NCBI GenBank assembly: GCA_963730315.1
Contig: CAVSRD010000012.1
Coordinates: forward strand, 310,001 to 374,000
Reading direction: 5' to 3'
Length of the DNA: 64,000 bases
DNA from: VRUE01 sp963730315
Lineage (GTDB): Bacteria > Actinomycetota > Thermoleophilia > Solirubrobacterales > 70-9
In this document: positions 34,036 to 43,120 of the stretch, piece by piece
Position numbering within the stretch: the first letter of the stretch is position 1
Layout of the letters: each line of letters begins with the position of its first letter
Notes under the pieces: model-generated
What the model was told of the DNA's origin: nothing
The model's database searches: none
Seen by the model: only the letters and a program-made list of their open reading frames with translations
Translations under genes and position numbers: made by a program

Positions 34036-35232
34036 GGTCCCCTCCAGCTGCGCCCGCGAGTAAGGCGGCAGATAGCGGTAGTCGGGATCGCGCAGCGCAG
34101 CGTCGAGCGGCCAAAGAGTCCTCTCCCAGGTCAGGTCCCGAGCCTGCGCGTAGGCCTCGTCGCTGACTCGCTGCCACTCGGCCGGATCGGCGAGCGACTT
34201 GACCACCTCGACGAAGGTGTCCTCCTCGTAGGCAACACAGCCCTGGATCAGCTCCATGTGACGTCGCCAGCTTGGGACCAGGACCGGAAGGCCGTGTGCA
34301 ATGTACTGAAGGGTCTTCGCCGAGAACCCCTCGCGGCGCAGCTCGTCGGTCGAGCAGGTGAGGAGGCCGATCTGGTAGTCGCCCAGCACCGAGGTTGGCG
34401 CCCAGCCAAGGTAGTTGAGGCCGAGCGATGGGTCGGGAGGCGGCCCGCCGTAGACGTCGATGGGGTACAACTTCGAGAGCCGCGAGAGGAGCGGCAGGTT
34501 GATGAAGCGGGAGCTGAGCGAGCTGAGGAAGACGATGCGCGGCGGGCTCGCGAACCGTGCCCGCTCCGGGACGGGTGTGCAGCCCCAGTTGAGCTGCAGC
34601 AGGTTCTCACCGCTGATCCCGTAGCGGGTGACGGCGTATAGGGCGTAGGTCTCCCAGTGAAAGGAGAGGAGGTCGACCCGCTCGTACAGCCCTGCCTCCC
34701 AGCGCCGGAGGCGGCGATGCTGCGCCTCGGTCAGCATCCCCTCGAAGTAGAGCTCATCCGCCCACGGGGTCGCACAGTCATAGAGCATCGTCGCGGACGT
34801 GGGCACCAGCATCAGCTCCGAGTCGAATGGGTGCTCGCCGACGATCAGGTCAAACTCGTCGAGCGACAGCAGCGAGCGCAGGATGCTGCGCCGCAGGCGC
34901 ATGCGGGTGCGGAGAAAGCGGTAGGAGAGGTGTCGCCTCCCCCAGCTCCACCTGCGTGCGAAGAGCAACGATGCGAGCTGCAGCAGGTAGAGGGCGAAGC
35001 GCCTCGGCTCCGGGTACGGCAGCTTGGTGAGCACCGATCCCTCCCGGTTGGAGGCCCGACTGAGGCGCAGCGTGTCGAAGAGCTCGACGTCGTGGCCGCG
35101 CCCGCGCAGGTAGCGCGCCATCTCGACCGGCTTCTGTCCGTTCGCGTAGCGGTCCACCGCGCCGACGATGAGAACGCGCTTCGCTCCTCCGTTCCGCTCG
35201 CCAGTCGTGGCACTCGAGGCGACAGCGTGCAT
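33997..35232 (-). CDS. Glycosyltransferase, family 4-like
   Basis: A 411-residue GT-B enzyme at the edge of the polysaccharide locus. The N half begins RVLIVGAVDRYANGQKPVEM. The nucleotide-sugar half shows ARFASPPRIVFLSSLSSRF, GLNYLGWAPTSVLGDYQIGL and the conserved acidic site EGFSAKTLQYIAHGLPVLVP. It resembles TuaH-like transferases of teichuronic acid synthesis. ATG at 35232 gives the cleanest N-terminus; an in-frame ATG at 35322 is possible. Sugar donor and acceptor unknown. Confidence 0.8.
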   Translation of the reverse strand: MHAVASSATTGERNGGAKRVLIVGAVDRYANGQKPVEMARYLRGRGHDVELFDTLRLSRASNREGSVLTKLPYPEPRRFALYLLQLASLLFARRWSWGRRHLSYRFLRTRMRLRRSILRSLLSLDEFDLIVGEHPFDSELMLVPTSATMLYDCATPWADELYFEGMLTEAQHRRLRRWEAGLYERVDLLSFHWETYALYAVTRYGISGENLLQLNWGCTPVPERARFASPPRIVFLSSLSSRFINLPLLSRLSKLYPIDVYGGPPPDPSLGLNYLGWAPTSVLGDYQIGLLTCSTDELRREGFSAKTLQYIAHGLPVLVPSWRRHMELIQGCVAYEEDTFVEVVKSLADPAEWQRVSDEAYAQARDLTWERTLWPLDAALRDPDYRYLPPYSRAQLEGTSVRFVGGVGGRP

Positions 35233-35369
35233 TGTCCATGTATATCGGGTCGTGCTCTCGCCAACGCGGCGGGCCCGGCCCCGCCCTATGTTCCAGCCCG
35301 CGGCGATCGAATCCGGCCGCATATGACGAAGTTCCTGCGGCGCCTCATCAAAAGAACAGGGGCTAGACC

Positions 35370-35643
35370 GTGGCGGCGAGGGGCTCACGGTGGCCGAGCG
35401 ACTTCGACGAGGACGAGATCGCTCTCGTCAAGGCCGTATCGATGAGACGTCAAATGGAGCGGCGAGACGGCGGAGACGCTGCTCGCCTCCGAGCCGGACA
35501 GCGACTCGTCGCAGTTGCGGGCGCGCGCGGCAGCGGGAGGCGACGACGAGTATTTCCGCGATAGTCCGCCGCGACCGTTCCTGGTGCGGGTCGACCGCGG
35601 CGGTTTACGAATCGCAGTCAAGCCCGCGAGCGAGCATGGCTGA
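35370..35643 (+). CDS. Possible small acidic protein, frameshifted
   Basis: GTG at 35370 opens a frame coding SRWPSDFDEDEIALVKAVSM. Near 35460 third-position GC moves to the next frame, which reads GETAETLLASEPDSDSSQLR and DDEYFRDSPPRPFLVRVDRG to a stop at 35641. Joined, it is about 90 residues. The break falls in GAGCGGCGA, the same 9 bases as the break in the MBL hydrolase. No family recognised. The rest of 35233-35664 holds nothing else convincing. Confidence 0.35.
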
Positions 35644-35664
35644 TACCACCCGCGCGCGAGCCGC

Positions 35665-37173
35665 TCACAAGGCGGCTCCGACGCCCTGCTTCGCGGCGCG
35701 GGTCGCCCTGACCACGAACCTGTAGCTGTCCAGGGCCAGGGGCCGGCTCATGAGCAAGAGCCCGACATGGAGGAGCGCAGCCGCGATCAGCCCGCCCGCG
35801 ATGCCGCTCGCGAGCGTCGCTCCGGCGCTCGTTGCAAACAGCCAGCCGACGGCACCAGCAAGCGTCGCGATGGACAGCGGAACGCTCAGCACGCCGAGGA
35901 GGTTGACGCCGGTCTTCCCGTGCACGGCGCGCCCCAGCACCACCGCCTCCGCGACGGACGAAACGAGCCAGCCGACGCCCCCCGCGGCGATGCCGACGAG
36001 CGGAAGCAGCACCGCCGTGACGGAGAGCCATATGAGCGCCTGGAGGAGCACGGAACGCAGGATGATCGAGGAGTCCCCCGTTGCGTACAGGTAGCCCTGC
36101 GTGGCGACAGACACCGAGCCGCTGATCGCCAGACCCAGGCACGCCGGCGGCAGGGCGGTCGCCGCTTCCCGCCAAGCCTCGCCGAACACGCTGGGCACCA
36201 GTCCCGGTGCGGAGGCGGCCAGCGCCGCCATCACCGTCGACACCCCCACCGCGGCGATGCCGCTCGAGCGCGTGATCACCGGAGCGACCTCGTAGCGCAG
36301 GGAAACCCACCGTGACATCGCCGGGAACGAGACGCGCCAGAGCGCCTGCAGGAGCAGTTCCGGCACCTGCATGAGGCGCGTGACGAGGCGCCAGAGGCCG
36401 AGCGTGGACACCCCGGCGATCGCCCCGACCACGGCGTTCAGAAGCTGTTCGCGCAGGATCCACGTCCCGTTGATCGCCTGGAAGCGCACCCCAAAGGCCA
36501 TGAGCGGCCGGATTCGCTCCCAGCTGAAGTGCGGCGCCAAGAACCCGATCGGGCCCACTCGGACCATGAGCACGGCGCCGACGACGGAGCGCCCGACCAT
36601 CGCGATCGCCACACCCTCGACGCCGAGCCCCGCCGCCGCCAGCGCGACCGCGGCCACGTTGAAGACGAAAACCTGGCTGACCTCCACGGCCGCCATCGGG
36701 CGGTAAGACAGTCCCCGCTCGAGCAGAATCCTGCTCGGAAACTGTAGGACGGTGATCGGCATCGAGGCCGCCATCACCGTGATCGCGAGGCCTGCCTCCC
36801 CCGCCACCGGCAGCGCGATCGCCGCGGTCACCGCGAGGCAGATCAGCGTCACGCCCAGCTGCAACGCGGTGAGGCTCGCGAGCTCCTTCCCATCGGGTGG
36901 CCGCTCCCGACGAATGAGCCCGGCTCCCAGCCCTCCGTCGGCGAGCAGGTTCCCGATCAGCGTCACCGAGATCCCAATCGCGATGATCCCGAAGTCGCTC
37001 GGGTTGAGCAGCCGCGCCAGCGCGACCGTGCCACCGAACCCGAGCACCAGGATCGCGGCTCCGCGGCTCGCAATCAGAAAGACCCCGGCCGAGGCCCGGT
37101 CCGTCAGCTCGGTCCCGCTCAGCAGGGGATCGGCGTTCTCGGCCGGCCACGGATCGGAAGGCGCCTCGTTCAT
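35665..37173 (-). CDS. Polysaccharide flippase (Wzx-like, MOP superfamily)
   Basis: A 502-residue membrane protein with 12-14 transmembrane segments. It would flip undecaprenyl-linked repeat units across the membrane for Wzy-type polymerisation. The N-terminal pattern (GTVALARLLNPSDFGIIAIG) is that of the lipopolysaccharide/polysaccharide exporter branch (PST). ATG at 37173 (MNEAPSDPW) is chosen over an in-frame start further up. It is downstream of the GT8-like gene by 40 nt on the same strand. Confidence 0.85.
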   Translation of the reverse strand: MNEAPSDPWPAENADPLLSGTELTDRASAGVFLIASRGAAILVLGFGGTVALARLLNPSDFGIIAIGISVTLIGNLLADGGLGAGLIRRERPPDGKELASLTALQLGVTLICLAVTAAIALPVAGEAGLAITVMAASMPITVLQFPSRILLERGLSYRPMAAVEVSQVFVFNVAAVALAAAGLGVEGVAIAMVGRSVVGAVLMVRVGPIGFLAPHFSWERIRPLMAFGVRFQAINGTWILREQLLNAVVGAIAGVSTLGLWRLVTRLMQVPELLLQALWRVSFPAMSRWVSLRYEVAPVITRSSGIAAVGVSTVMAALAASAPGLVPSVFGEAWREAATALPPACLGLAISGSVSVATQGYLYATGDSSIILRSVLLQALIWLSVTAVLLPLVGIAAGGVGWLVSSVAEAVVLGRAVHGKTGVNLLGVLSVPLSIATLAGAVGWLFATSAGATLASGIAGGLIAAALLHVGLLLMSRPLALDSYRFVVRATRAAKQGVGAAL

Positions 37174-37213
37174 GCCGCTTCCCTCACCGGATCGCCGGCC
37201 GCCGGACCCGGCG

Positions 37214-38245
37214 TCAGGCTCCCGTCGCGTCCCGCTTACGCCGCCAGGCCGCGAGCCGCGAGCGGATGCCGAACCTCCCCAGCTGACGCCTCGCCTCACG
37301 GGCGATCGCGGCCTGGGCGGCGGCGCGGCGACGGTCGGCGCGCCCGATGGGACCGCCGCGAAGCCTCAGGGGCAGCTCGTGCGACTCCAGCCGCACGGCG
37401 ACGTCGGGTCCGAGCAGCAGGCGGCTGACTAGGCGGGAGTAGACGTTGGCCGCGGTTGCCTCGAGCCAGGGCTTTCCCATGGTGTGGTGGAGGAGGAACG
37501 GTTCGGCGCCGTCCGCAAAGCGGCAGACCAGGCTCGCCTCGTCGACGAGCTCGAGCCCCTTGAAGGGCGGGTGCGGCGCCAGGCGATGCTCGAGGATTAC
37601 TAGCTCGTCGTCCTCGAGCTCGGCCGCCAGAACGGCGTTGAGCACATCCTGGTCGACGAAGTAGAAGGGATCGTCGAGGTTCGCCGACTGGACAAACGTG
37701 CGGCGGAAATACCGAGACGGGCGCGTGCCGTCGCCAGACGGCTCCGTCCCGATTGCACCCTGACCGCTCATCCACGGGTCGTAGATGCGAGCCCCGATGG
37801 CGGCCGGTATTACGAGCTGGCCGGCGTTCACGTATGGTCGCCTGCGCAGCTCGCCAAGCGAGAGCGCGGCGCGCCATGCCGGGAAGAACCTGTCGTCGTT
37901 CGGGGGGTCGTTCATCACCGCCACCAGCCGACCCCGCCGTGCGTCCTCGACCAGCGCGGCGAGAGAGCGGGTGACGATGATGTCCGCATCGAGGACGATC
38001 GCGATTGCGGCGGGTTCGAGGACCGGGCCGTACGGGGCGAGGAAGCCTGGCGGGACGCCCTCCGGCCCAGGGACCAAGCGCACGTGCGGCGCGAGCCGCC
38101 CCCGCTGCTCCTCGGTCAGGCCGCCGTCGAGAAGGACCATCGGCTCCTCGTGGCCGACAAGGCGAAGCGAGTTCAAGAGAGCGACCACACCCGGAAAATG
38201 TGCGCTGTTAGCAGCTGAGTAGAACGCCGTCTGCGTGATTGCCAT
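37214..38245 (-). CDS. Glycosyltransferase, GT8-like
   Basis: A 343-residue GT-A enzyme. Key features are the metal motif DAD in AIAIVLDADIIVTRSLAALV (about 80-100), the acceptor region YVNAGQLVIPAAIG, FVDQDVLNAVLA, and HHTMGKPWLEA near the end. These fit retaining GT8-type transferases that add glucose or galactose. It probably modifies the repeat unit. It is divergent from the epimerase, with a 160-bp gap. Confidence 0.75.
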   Translation of the reverse strand: MAITQTAFYSAANSAHFPGVVALLNSLRLVGHEEPMVLLDGGLTEEQRGRLAPHVRLVPGPEGVPPGFLAPYGPVLEPAAIAIVLDADIIVTRSLAALVEDARRGRLVAVMNDPPNDDRFFPAWRAALSLGELRRRPYVNAGQLVIPAAIGARIYDPWMSGQGAIGTEPSGDGTRPSRYFRRTFVQSANLDDPFYFVDQDVLNAVLAAELEDDELVILEHRLAPHPPFKGLELVDEASLVCRFADGAEPFLLHHTMGKPWLEATAANVYSRLVSRLLLGPDVAVRLESHELPLRLRGGPIGRADRRRAAAQAAIAREARRQLGRFGIRSRLAAWRRKRDATGA

Positions 38246-38405
38246 ATTGCAAAGTCAGAGAGTGAGGCCGGTCCCTGCTGAGCGTGGTCGTCCAGCATGC
38301 TATAAGGACCGCTTCTTTAGACTCGGGGTGCCGACTAGCATTGCCCACCCAGCGGATGTGCCGCTCGGGGCACAGTCTCGAACCTAACTCAGAGAGGAGC
38401 ATCGC

Positions 38406-39350
38406 GTGATTGCGCTGGTCACCGGCGCTGCAGGGTTCATTGGCTCACACCTGTGCGACCTGTTGCTGGCCGAGGGCGATCGGGTCCGTGGAGTCGACTG
38501 CTTTACGGACTACTACCCGCGCGAGCGCAAGCTGGCCAATATCGCGGGGCTCACGGCGACTGAGGGCTTCGAACTGATCGAAGCCGACCTCGCCGATGCT
38601 CCGCTAACCGACCTGCTCGCAGATGTGGATGTCGTCTATCACCTCGCTGCGCAGCCCGGGGTGAGGGCCTCGTGGGGCAACGAATTCGAGCTGTACGCAC
38701 GCAACAACGTGCTCGCCACCCAGCGCCTGCTGGAGGCGTGCCGCGAACAGCGCCCCGCCAAGCTGCTCTTCGCCTCGAGCTCCTCGATCTACGGCGATGC
38801 GCACTCCTACCCGACCGCCGAGATCACGACGCCACAGCCGGTCTCCCCGTACGGTGTGACGAAGCTCGCCGCCGAGCACCTCTGCGGCGTCTATCGGACG
38901 AACTTCGGCCTGGCGACGGCAGCCCTCCGTCTGTTCACGGTGTATGGGCCCCGGCAACGACCCGACATGGCGTTCGCGCGTCTGACCGAGCTCGCCGTCG
39001 CTGGCGGCACCTTCGAGCTCTACGGAGATGGCGAGCAGACCCGCGACTTCACCTATGTAGGCGACGTGGTGCGGGCGATGCGCGACGCCGCGCGCTCGCA
39101 GTGGCTCGGGGTGGCCAACATCGGCGGCGGCGTCCGTGTCTCGATGAACGAGGTCATCGAACGCCTCTCGAAGCTCTGCGGGCCGATCGACGTCGAGCGC
39201 AGGCCACCCAGCGCCGGCGACGTGCGCGACACCGGCGCTGACACGAGCATCGCGGCGGCCGGCTTCGGCTATCGCCCCCGGACCACGCTCGAGGAGGGCC
39301 TGCGAGCGATGGTCGAATGGCAGTCCAGTCGACAGGCGGTACGCAGGTGA
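38406..39350 (+). CDS. NAD-dependent sugar epimerase (UDP-glucuronate/UDP-glucose type)
   Basis: A 314-residue extended SDR enzyme from GTG at 38406, with ribosome-binding site GAGAGGAG. It has NAD loop TGAAGFIGSH (about 7-16), HLAAQPGVRASW (typical of UDP-glucuronate 4-epimerases), SSSIYGD, catalytic YGVTK, and RLFTVYGPRQRPDMA. It would make UDP-galacturonate or a related sugar for the polysaccharide. The stop overlaps the next start by 4 bp. Confidence 0.88.
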   Translation: MIALVTGAAGFIGSHLCDLLLAEGDRVRGVDCFTDYYPRERKLANIAGLTATEGFELIEADLADAPLTDLLADVDVVYHLAAQPGVRASWGNEFELYARNNVLATQRLLEACREQRPAKLLFASSSSIYGDAHSYPTAEITTPQPVSPYGVTKLAAEHLCGVYRTNFGLATAALRLFTVYGPRQRPDMAFARLTELAVAGGTFELYGDGEQTRDFTYVGDVVRAMRDAARSQWLGVANIGGGVRVSMNEVIERLSKLCGPIDVERRPPSAGDVRDTGADTSIAAAGFGYRPRTTLEEGLRAMVEWQSSRQAVRR

Positions 39351-40606
39351 CCCACGAGTGGCCCGGCCCGCCCCCGCCCGTCGTCACGCTCGACGAGCTG
39401 CCCGAACCCCCGAGCGGGGGGCAGATCAAGGTTCTTCATGTGATCACCAAGTTCGTCGCCGGGGCCGGCGGCAATACCCTGCTCACCGCGCTGGGGACCG
39501 ACCGCGAGCGCTACGAGGTCTGGGTGGCGGGGTCCCCGGAAGGGTCGCTCTGGGAGCGGGCCGAGGCGAACGGAGTCAGAACCGTGCGGATGAGGCGCTT
39601 GCAGGAGGTCATCGCGCCGCTTGACGATCTGATCGTGCTGGTCGAGCTTACCCGCCTGATGCGGAGCGAGCGTTTTGCGATCGTCCACACCCACTCGAGC
39701 AAGGCCGGCGTGCTCGGGCGGTTGGCAGCCTGGCTCGCCCGCACGCCGGTGGTCATCCACACGATCCACGGCTTCAGCATGCACGACTTCATGGGACGCG
39801 GTCGGCGCTGGGCCTACCTGACGATCGAGCGGACGATCCGCCGGCTCACCGACGAGTTCATCGCGGTGGCCCCGGCGGTGGCCCGCGAGGCCGTCGAGAG
39901 CCGCCTTGCTCCGCCCGCCGGGGTGACTGTCATTCCCTCGGCGGTCGAGCTCGACCAGATCCCGACCGAGGGCGAACCGCAGCTGCGCGAGGTGCTCGGC
40001 ATTCCGCCTGACGCGCCGCTCATCGGGACCGTGGGTCGGCTCGATTACCAGAAGGCACCGCTTGACTTCGTTCGCATGGCTGCCGACGTCGCTGCCGCAA
40101 TGCCGCAGGCATCCTTCGCGATGGTGGGGGACGGGCCGCTGCTCGAAGACGCGCGTCGGGAGGCCGACCGGCTGGGCGTCAACGTCGTCTTCACCGGATT
40201 TCGCCCCGACGCGGCGCGGATCGCCGCCTGCTTCGACGTCTTCGTCATCTCCTCCCTCTACGAGGGCCTGGGCCGCGCGCTGACCGAGTCGCTCGCCTCC
40301 GGTCGGCCGGTCGTCGCAACCGCGGTGAACGGCGTCGTCGACCTGGTTGCGCACGGATCGACGGGGCTGCTCTGCGCCCCGGCCAACCCGGACGCCCTCG
40401 CTCGTTCCGTCCTATGGCTCCTCGAGCACCCTCACGAGGCCGAGCAGATGGGCAGGGCGGGAGCGGCCCGGGTGCGCGCTCTCTTCCAGCCGGACACGAT
40501 GACCATGCTCGTCGAGCAAGTCTACGCGCGCTTGCTCGGCCTCCCCGCACCGGCAGCGGATAACGTCGCCGCTCCGGCGGTCGGCGACGCCGTCGGCTCC
40601 TCGTAA
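39347..40606 (+). CDS. Glycosyltransferase family 4 protein
   Basis: A 419-residue GT-B retaining transferase. N half: IKVLHVITKFVAGAGGNTLL. C half: IGTVGRLDYQKAPLDFVRMA, MVGDGPLLEDAR, FTGFRPDAARI and the E-x7-E-like site SLYEGLGRALTESLASGRPV. GTG at 39347 overlaps the epimerase stop (GTGA); ATG at 39317 gives a slightly longer product. Coupling to the epimerase suggests it uses the sugar that enzyme makes. Confidence 0.85.
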   Translation: MTHEWPGPPPPVVTLDELPEPPSGGQIKVLHVITKFVAGAGGNTLLTALGTDRERYEVWVAGSPEGSLWERAEANGVRTVRMRRLQEVIAPLDDLIVLVELTRLMRSERFAIVHTHSSKAGVLGRLAAWLARTPVVIHTIHGFSMHDFMGRGRRWAYLTIERTIRRLTDEFIAVAPAVAREAVESRLAPPAGVTVIPSAVELDQIPTEGEPQLREVLGIPPDAPLIGTVGRLDYQKAPLDFVRMAADVAAAMPQASFAMVGDGPLLEDARREADRLGVNVVFTGFRPDAARIAACFDVFVISSLYEGLGRALTESLASGRPVVATAVNGVVDLVAHGSTGLLCAPANPDALARSVLWLLEHPHEAEQMGRAGAARVRALFQPDTMTMLVEQVYARLLGLPAPAADNVAAPAVGDAVGSS

Positions 40607-40618
40607 GCCGGCCCTGCG

Positions 40619-42115
40619 TCAGTCCCAGACGGGGACGCTGGGCTTCGGCAGGTTGATCGCGTCCAGGCGCTCGTAGGCGTACGCGTAGGCACCGCCCGGT
40701 GGAAGCGAGACGCCGTTCAGCACAGTGCCGATTGGCTGCTTGCCGATGGTTTCGAGGTACTCGGCGGCTATATTCAGCTGGTCGGATTGGGTGGAGGTGG
40801 CACGAGTCACCAGAAGGACGGCGGCCGCCGTGCGGGCGATGCTGCTCGCGTCGCTGACCGGAAGGAGCGGCGGCGAGTCCATGATCACGAGGTCCGAAAG
40901 TTTCCTGAGGGACTCCAGCAGCGTGACGAGCCGGTCGGATTCGAGCAGCTCGCTGGGGTTCGCGGGGGGCGCACCGCTCGAGAGGACAGCCAGCGGAAGG
41001 GACTGTTCGTTGTGCAGCCTCTCGGGCACTTCGTCGGCGAGCGCCTCGCTCAGGCCTGGGCCCTCGCGCAGGCCCAGCAGTTCGCTCAGCCTCGCACTGC
41101 GCATGTCACCGTCGACCAGCACGACGCGATGACCGGCCTGCGCGAAGGCAAACGCGAGGTTGGCGGCAATCAACGTCTTGCCCTCCCCGGCAACCGCGCT
41201 GGTGACGAGCAGCGAGTGGAGATCGTGCTCCATCGTCAGGACCCGCAGGTTCGTACGCAGCCGACGGTACGCTTCGGCCTCGACCGAGCTGGAGTGCTCG
41301 ACCACCACCAGGGGACGGCTGGATGCTTCCCGATCGAGCGGAATCGACCCGAGGACCGGAGCGCCTGCGACCGCCTCGATGCTCGCGTCGTCCCGAATCC
41401 TTCGATCGAACATCTCACGCACAACCGCCCCGGCGATTCCGAGCAGGAGGCCAAGCACGACGCCGACGACGATATACACCGCCTTGCCCGGGGGCTCCGG
41501 ACTCGTTGGGAGTTCCGCCGGGCTGCTCACGCTGACCTTCACCGAGGCGCGCTTGTTGGACCCCGCACCCGGGCGGCTGGGGGACCCGGTCGATTCGAGC
41601 GAGGCAACGAACTTCGGCAGCACGCGTCCTACCGAGTTGGCGATTTCTCGAGCCTCACGTGGTGAGGAATCTTCCGCGGTCACGTTGACCAACACTGTTC
41701 CGGCAGGGACACTGGTGCTGATCGCCGACTGAACGAACTGCACACTGCGTTGGAGGTTCAGTTCGTCGATCACCGCTTCGGCCAGCGCCGGGCTCGAGAC
41801 GAGCCGCGCGTAGGATTCGGCTCGTGCCTGAGACGCCAAACCGCCTTGGTACACTTCCGACGGTGTGAGGTTTCGCGGCGTAACCGGGGTCGAGACGAAT
41901 AGCTGAGTGTGTGCCGCATACACATCTTTGCGCGTCCATCCGTATGCCGCGGCGGCCCCGGTACAGATAAGTACCGTCATAAGGATCAGTACCCAGTGGG
42001 CACGGACTATCTGTACGTATCGCTTGGCTTCCAATCTGCTTTCCTGCCGGTTCGGGGATTGAGAACCGACCAGGATAGACGATGGCTCAGGCGGTCTACC
42101 GGACGAGTCGAACAT
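40619..42115 (-). CDS. Polysaccharide co-polymerase/tyrosine autokinase (Wzc-like)
   Basis: Controls chain length and export of the polysaccharide. The 498-residue single chain has a Wzz-type domain between two transmembrane helices (about 40-58 and 212-232), then a BY-kinase with Walker A SAVAGEGKT (306-314), Walker A' VVLVDGDMR (331-339) and Walker B LVIMDSPPLLPVSDA (about 408-422). The tail has a small Tyr cluster (YAYAYERLD), the expected autophosphorylation site. ATG at 42115 is 1 nt after the methyltransferase stop. Confidence 0.9.
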   Translation of the reverse strand: MFDSSGRPPEPSSILVGSQSPNRQESRLEAKRYVQIVRAHWVLILMTVLICTGAAAAYGWTRKDVYAAHTQLFVSTPVTPRNLTPSEVYQGGLASQARAESYARLVSSPALAEAVIDELNLQRSVQFVQSAISTSVPAGTVLVNVTAEDSSPREAREIANSVGRVLPKFVASLESTGSPSRPGAGSNKRASVKVSVSSPAELPTSPEPPGKAVYIVVGVVLGLLLGIAGAVVREMFDRRIRDDASIEAVAGAPVLGSIPLDREASSRPLVVVEHSSSVEAEAYRRLRTNLRVLTMEHDLHSLLVTSAVAGEGKTLIAANLAFAFAQAGHRVVLVDGDMRSARLSELLGLREGPGLSEALADEVPERLHNEQSLPLAVLSSGAPPANPSELLESDRLVTLLESLRKLSDLVIMDSPPLLPVSDASSIARTAAAVLLVTRATSTQSDQLNIAAEYLETIGKQPIGTVLNGVSLPPGGAYAYAYERLDAINLPKPSVPVWD

Positions 42116-42116
42116 C

Positions 42117-43097
42117 TCAGACCCCCTTCGGGGTCGCTTGCTGGGCGCCCCTGTAGTAGGCGACAATCTCCCGTGGCGAGAGCTGCCGCTCGGAGCGGCG
42201 ACCGAGGAAGTAATAGGCCGATGCGTCGTCCATTGCGTACATGGTAGGAACCAGCCGGTCCAGATAGCGCATCCAGAGGAACAGGCCGCGCGCCAGCTTT
42301 CCCGCCAGCTCGGAGCGGAGCAGGCCGCGGATGAGGTGATCGACGCTCGCCAGCAGCTGCGATCCGGGTCCGGCTACGGGGCCGGCCGAAATCTCCTCGA
42401 ACTTCCGGAAGAGGAAGCGGTGGCCGCTGCTGGTGAAGCGGGTGAAGTCGTAGGCGCCGGCATGGACCGGCTGCAGGAACGGTGTCTCAGCGTAGACGAG
42501 GCCCTCCGGCCGCAGGACACGGTGGATCTCCGCGACGACCCGGTCGGGCTCGAGGACATGCTCGAGGACTGCCTGGACCAGGACTGCATCAACGCTCCCG
42601 GAGGCAAGGGGGATGTCGTGCGCGTCGGCGATGAACTGCACCTGCGGCGAGCCATAGATGTCGAAGGCCGCAACGCGCGCGCGATTCCCGGCGTAGAGGG
42701 CCTCGACGCCGTTGCCGATCGTCCCCCCGCCCACGACGAGGACGAAGGGCTGGGCGTCGCGGAACATGTCCAGGAGCGCCTCCACGTTGCGGGCGGCCAC
42801 CTCGTTGCGTGGCTTCCACCAGGACCGCAGACGAGCAGCGATGCGGTCGGTGGGGAGGCGGCGCCGTCGGCCCGAGCCATCAGCGAGCGCCGGCAGCTGT
42901 GCGCGGTCGAGAACGCTGTGGTCGAAGTCGACGAGGGCCGGCCACCTTGCGGCCAAGGGGAAGGCGGCCGGAGCGGCGAGGGCACAGGACTCCGAGCTGC
43001 AGCGAAAGCCCCCGCCGTCCTCGGTCAGCGGCGACCGGCAGCGCGGGCAAGCGAGCACGGGCACGACTTCGGCGAGGTTCATCAAGCCCATCGGCAC
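42117..43097 (-). CDS. SAM-dependent methyltransferase with N-terminal zinc ribbon
   Basis: A 326-residue protein. Residues 15-45 form a Trm112-like ribbon (CPRCRSPLTEDGGGFRC). The methyltransferase fold follows: LVVGGGTIGNG (SAM loop), HDIPLASGSVDAVLVQAVLE and EIHRVLRPEGLVYAETPFLQ. It probably methylates a sugar or lipid-linked intermediate of the locus. It is translated just ahead of the Wzc-like gene and after the GT2 gene on the same strand. Confidence 0.85.
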   Translation of the reverse strand: MPMGLMNLAEVVPVLACPRCRSPLTEDGGGFRCSSESCALAAPAAFPLAARWPALVDFDHSVLDRAQLPALADGSGRRRRLPTDRIAARLRSWWKPRNEVAARNVEALLDMFRDAQPFVLVVGGGTIGNGVEALYAGNRARVAAFDIYGSPQVQFIADAHDIPLASGSVDAVLVQAVLEHVLEPDRVVAEIHRVLRPEGLVYAETPFLQPVHAGAYDFTRFTSSGHRFLFRKFEEISAGPVAGPGSQLLASVDHLIRGLLRSELAGKLARGLFLWMRYLDRLVPTMYAMDDASAYYFLGRRSERQLSPREIVAYYRGAQQATPKGV

Positions 43098-43120
43098 ACC
43101 AGCCTAATCGGCAGCCAGAG

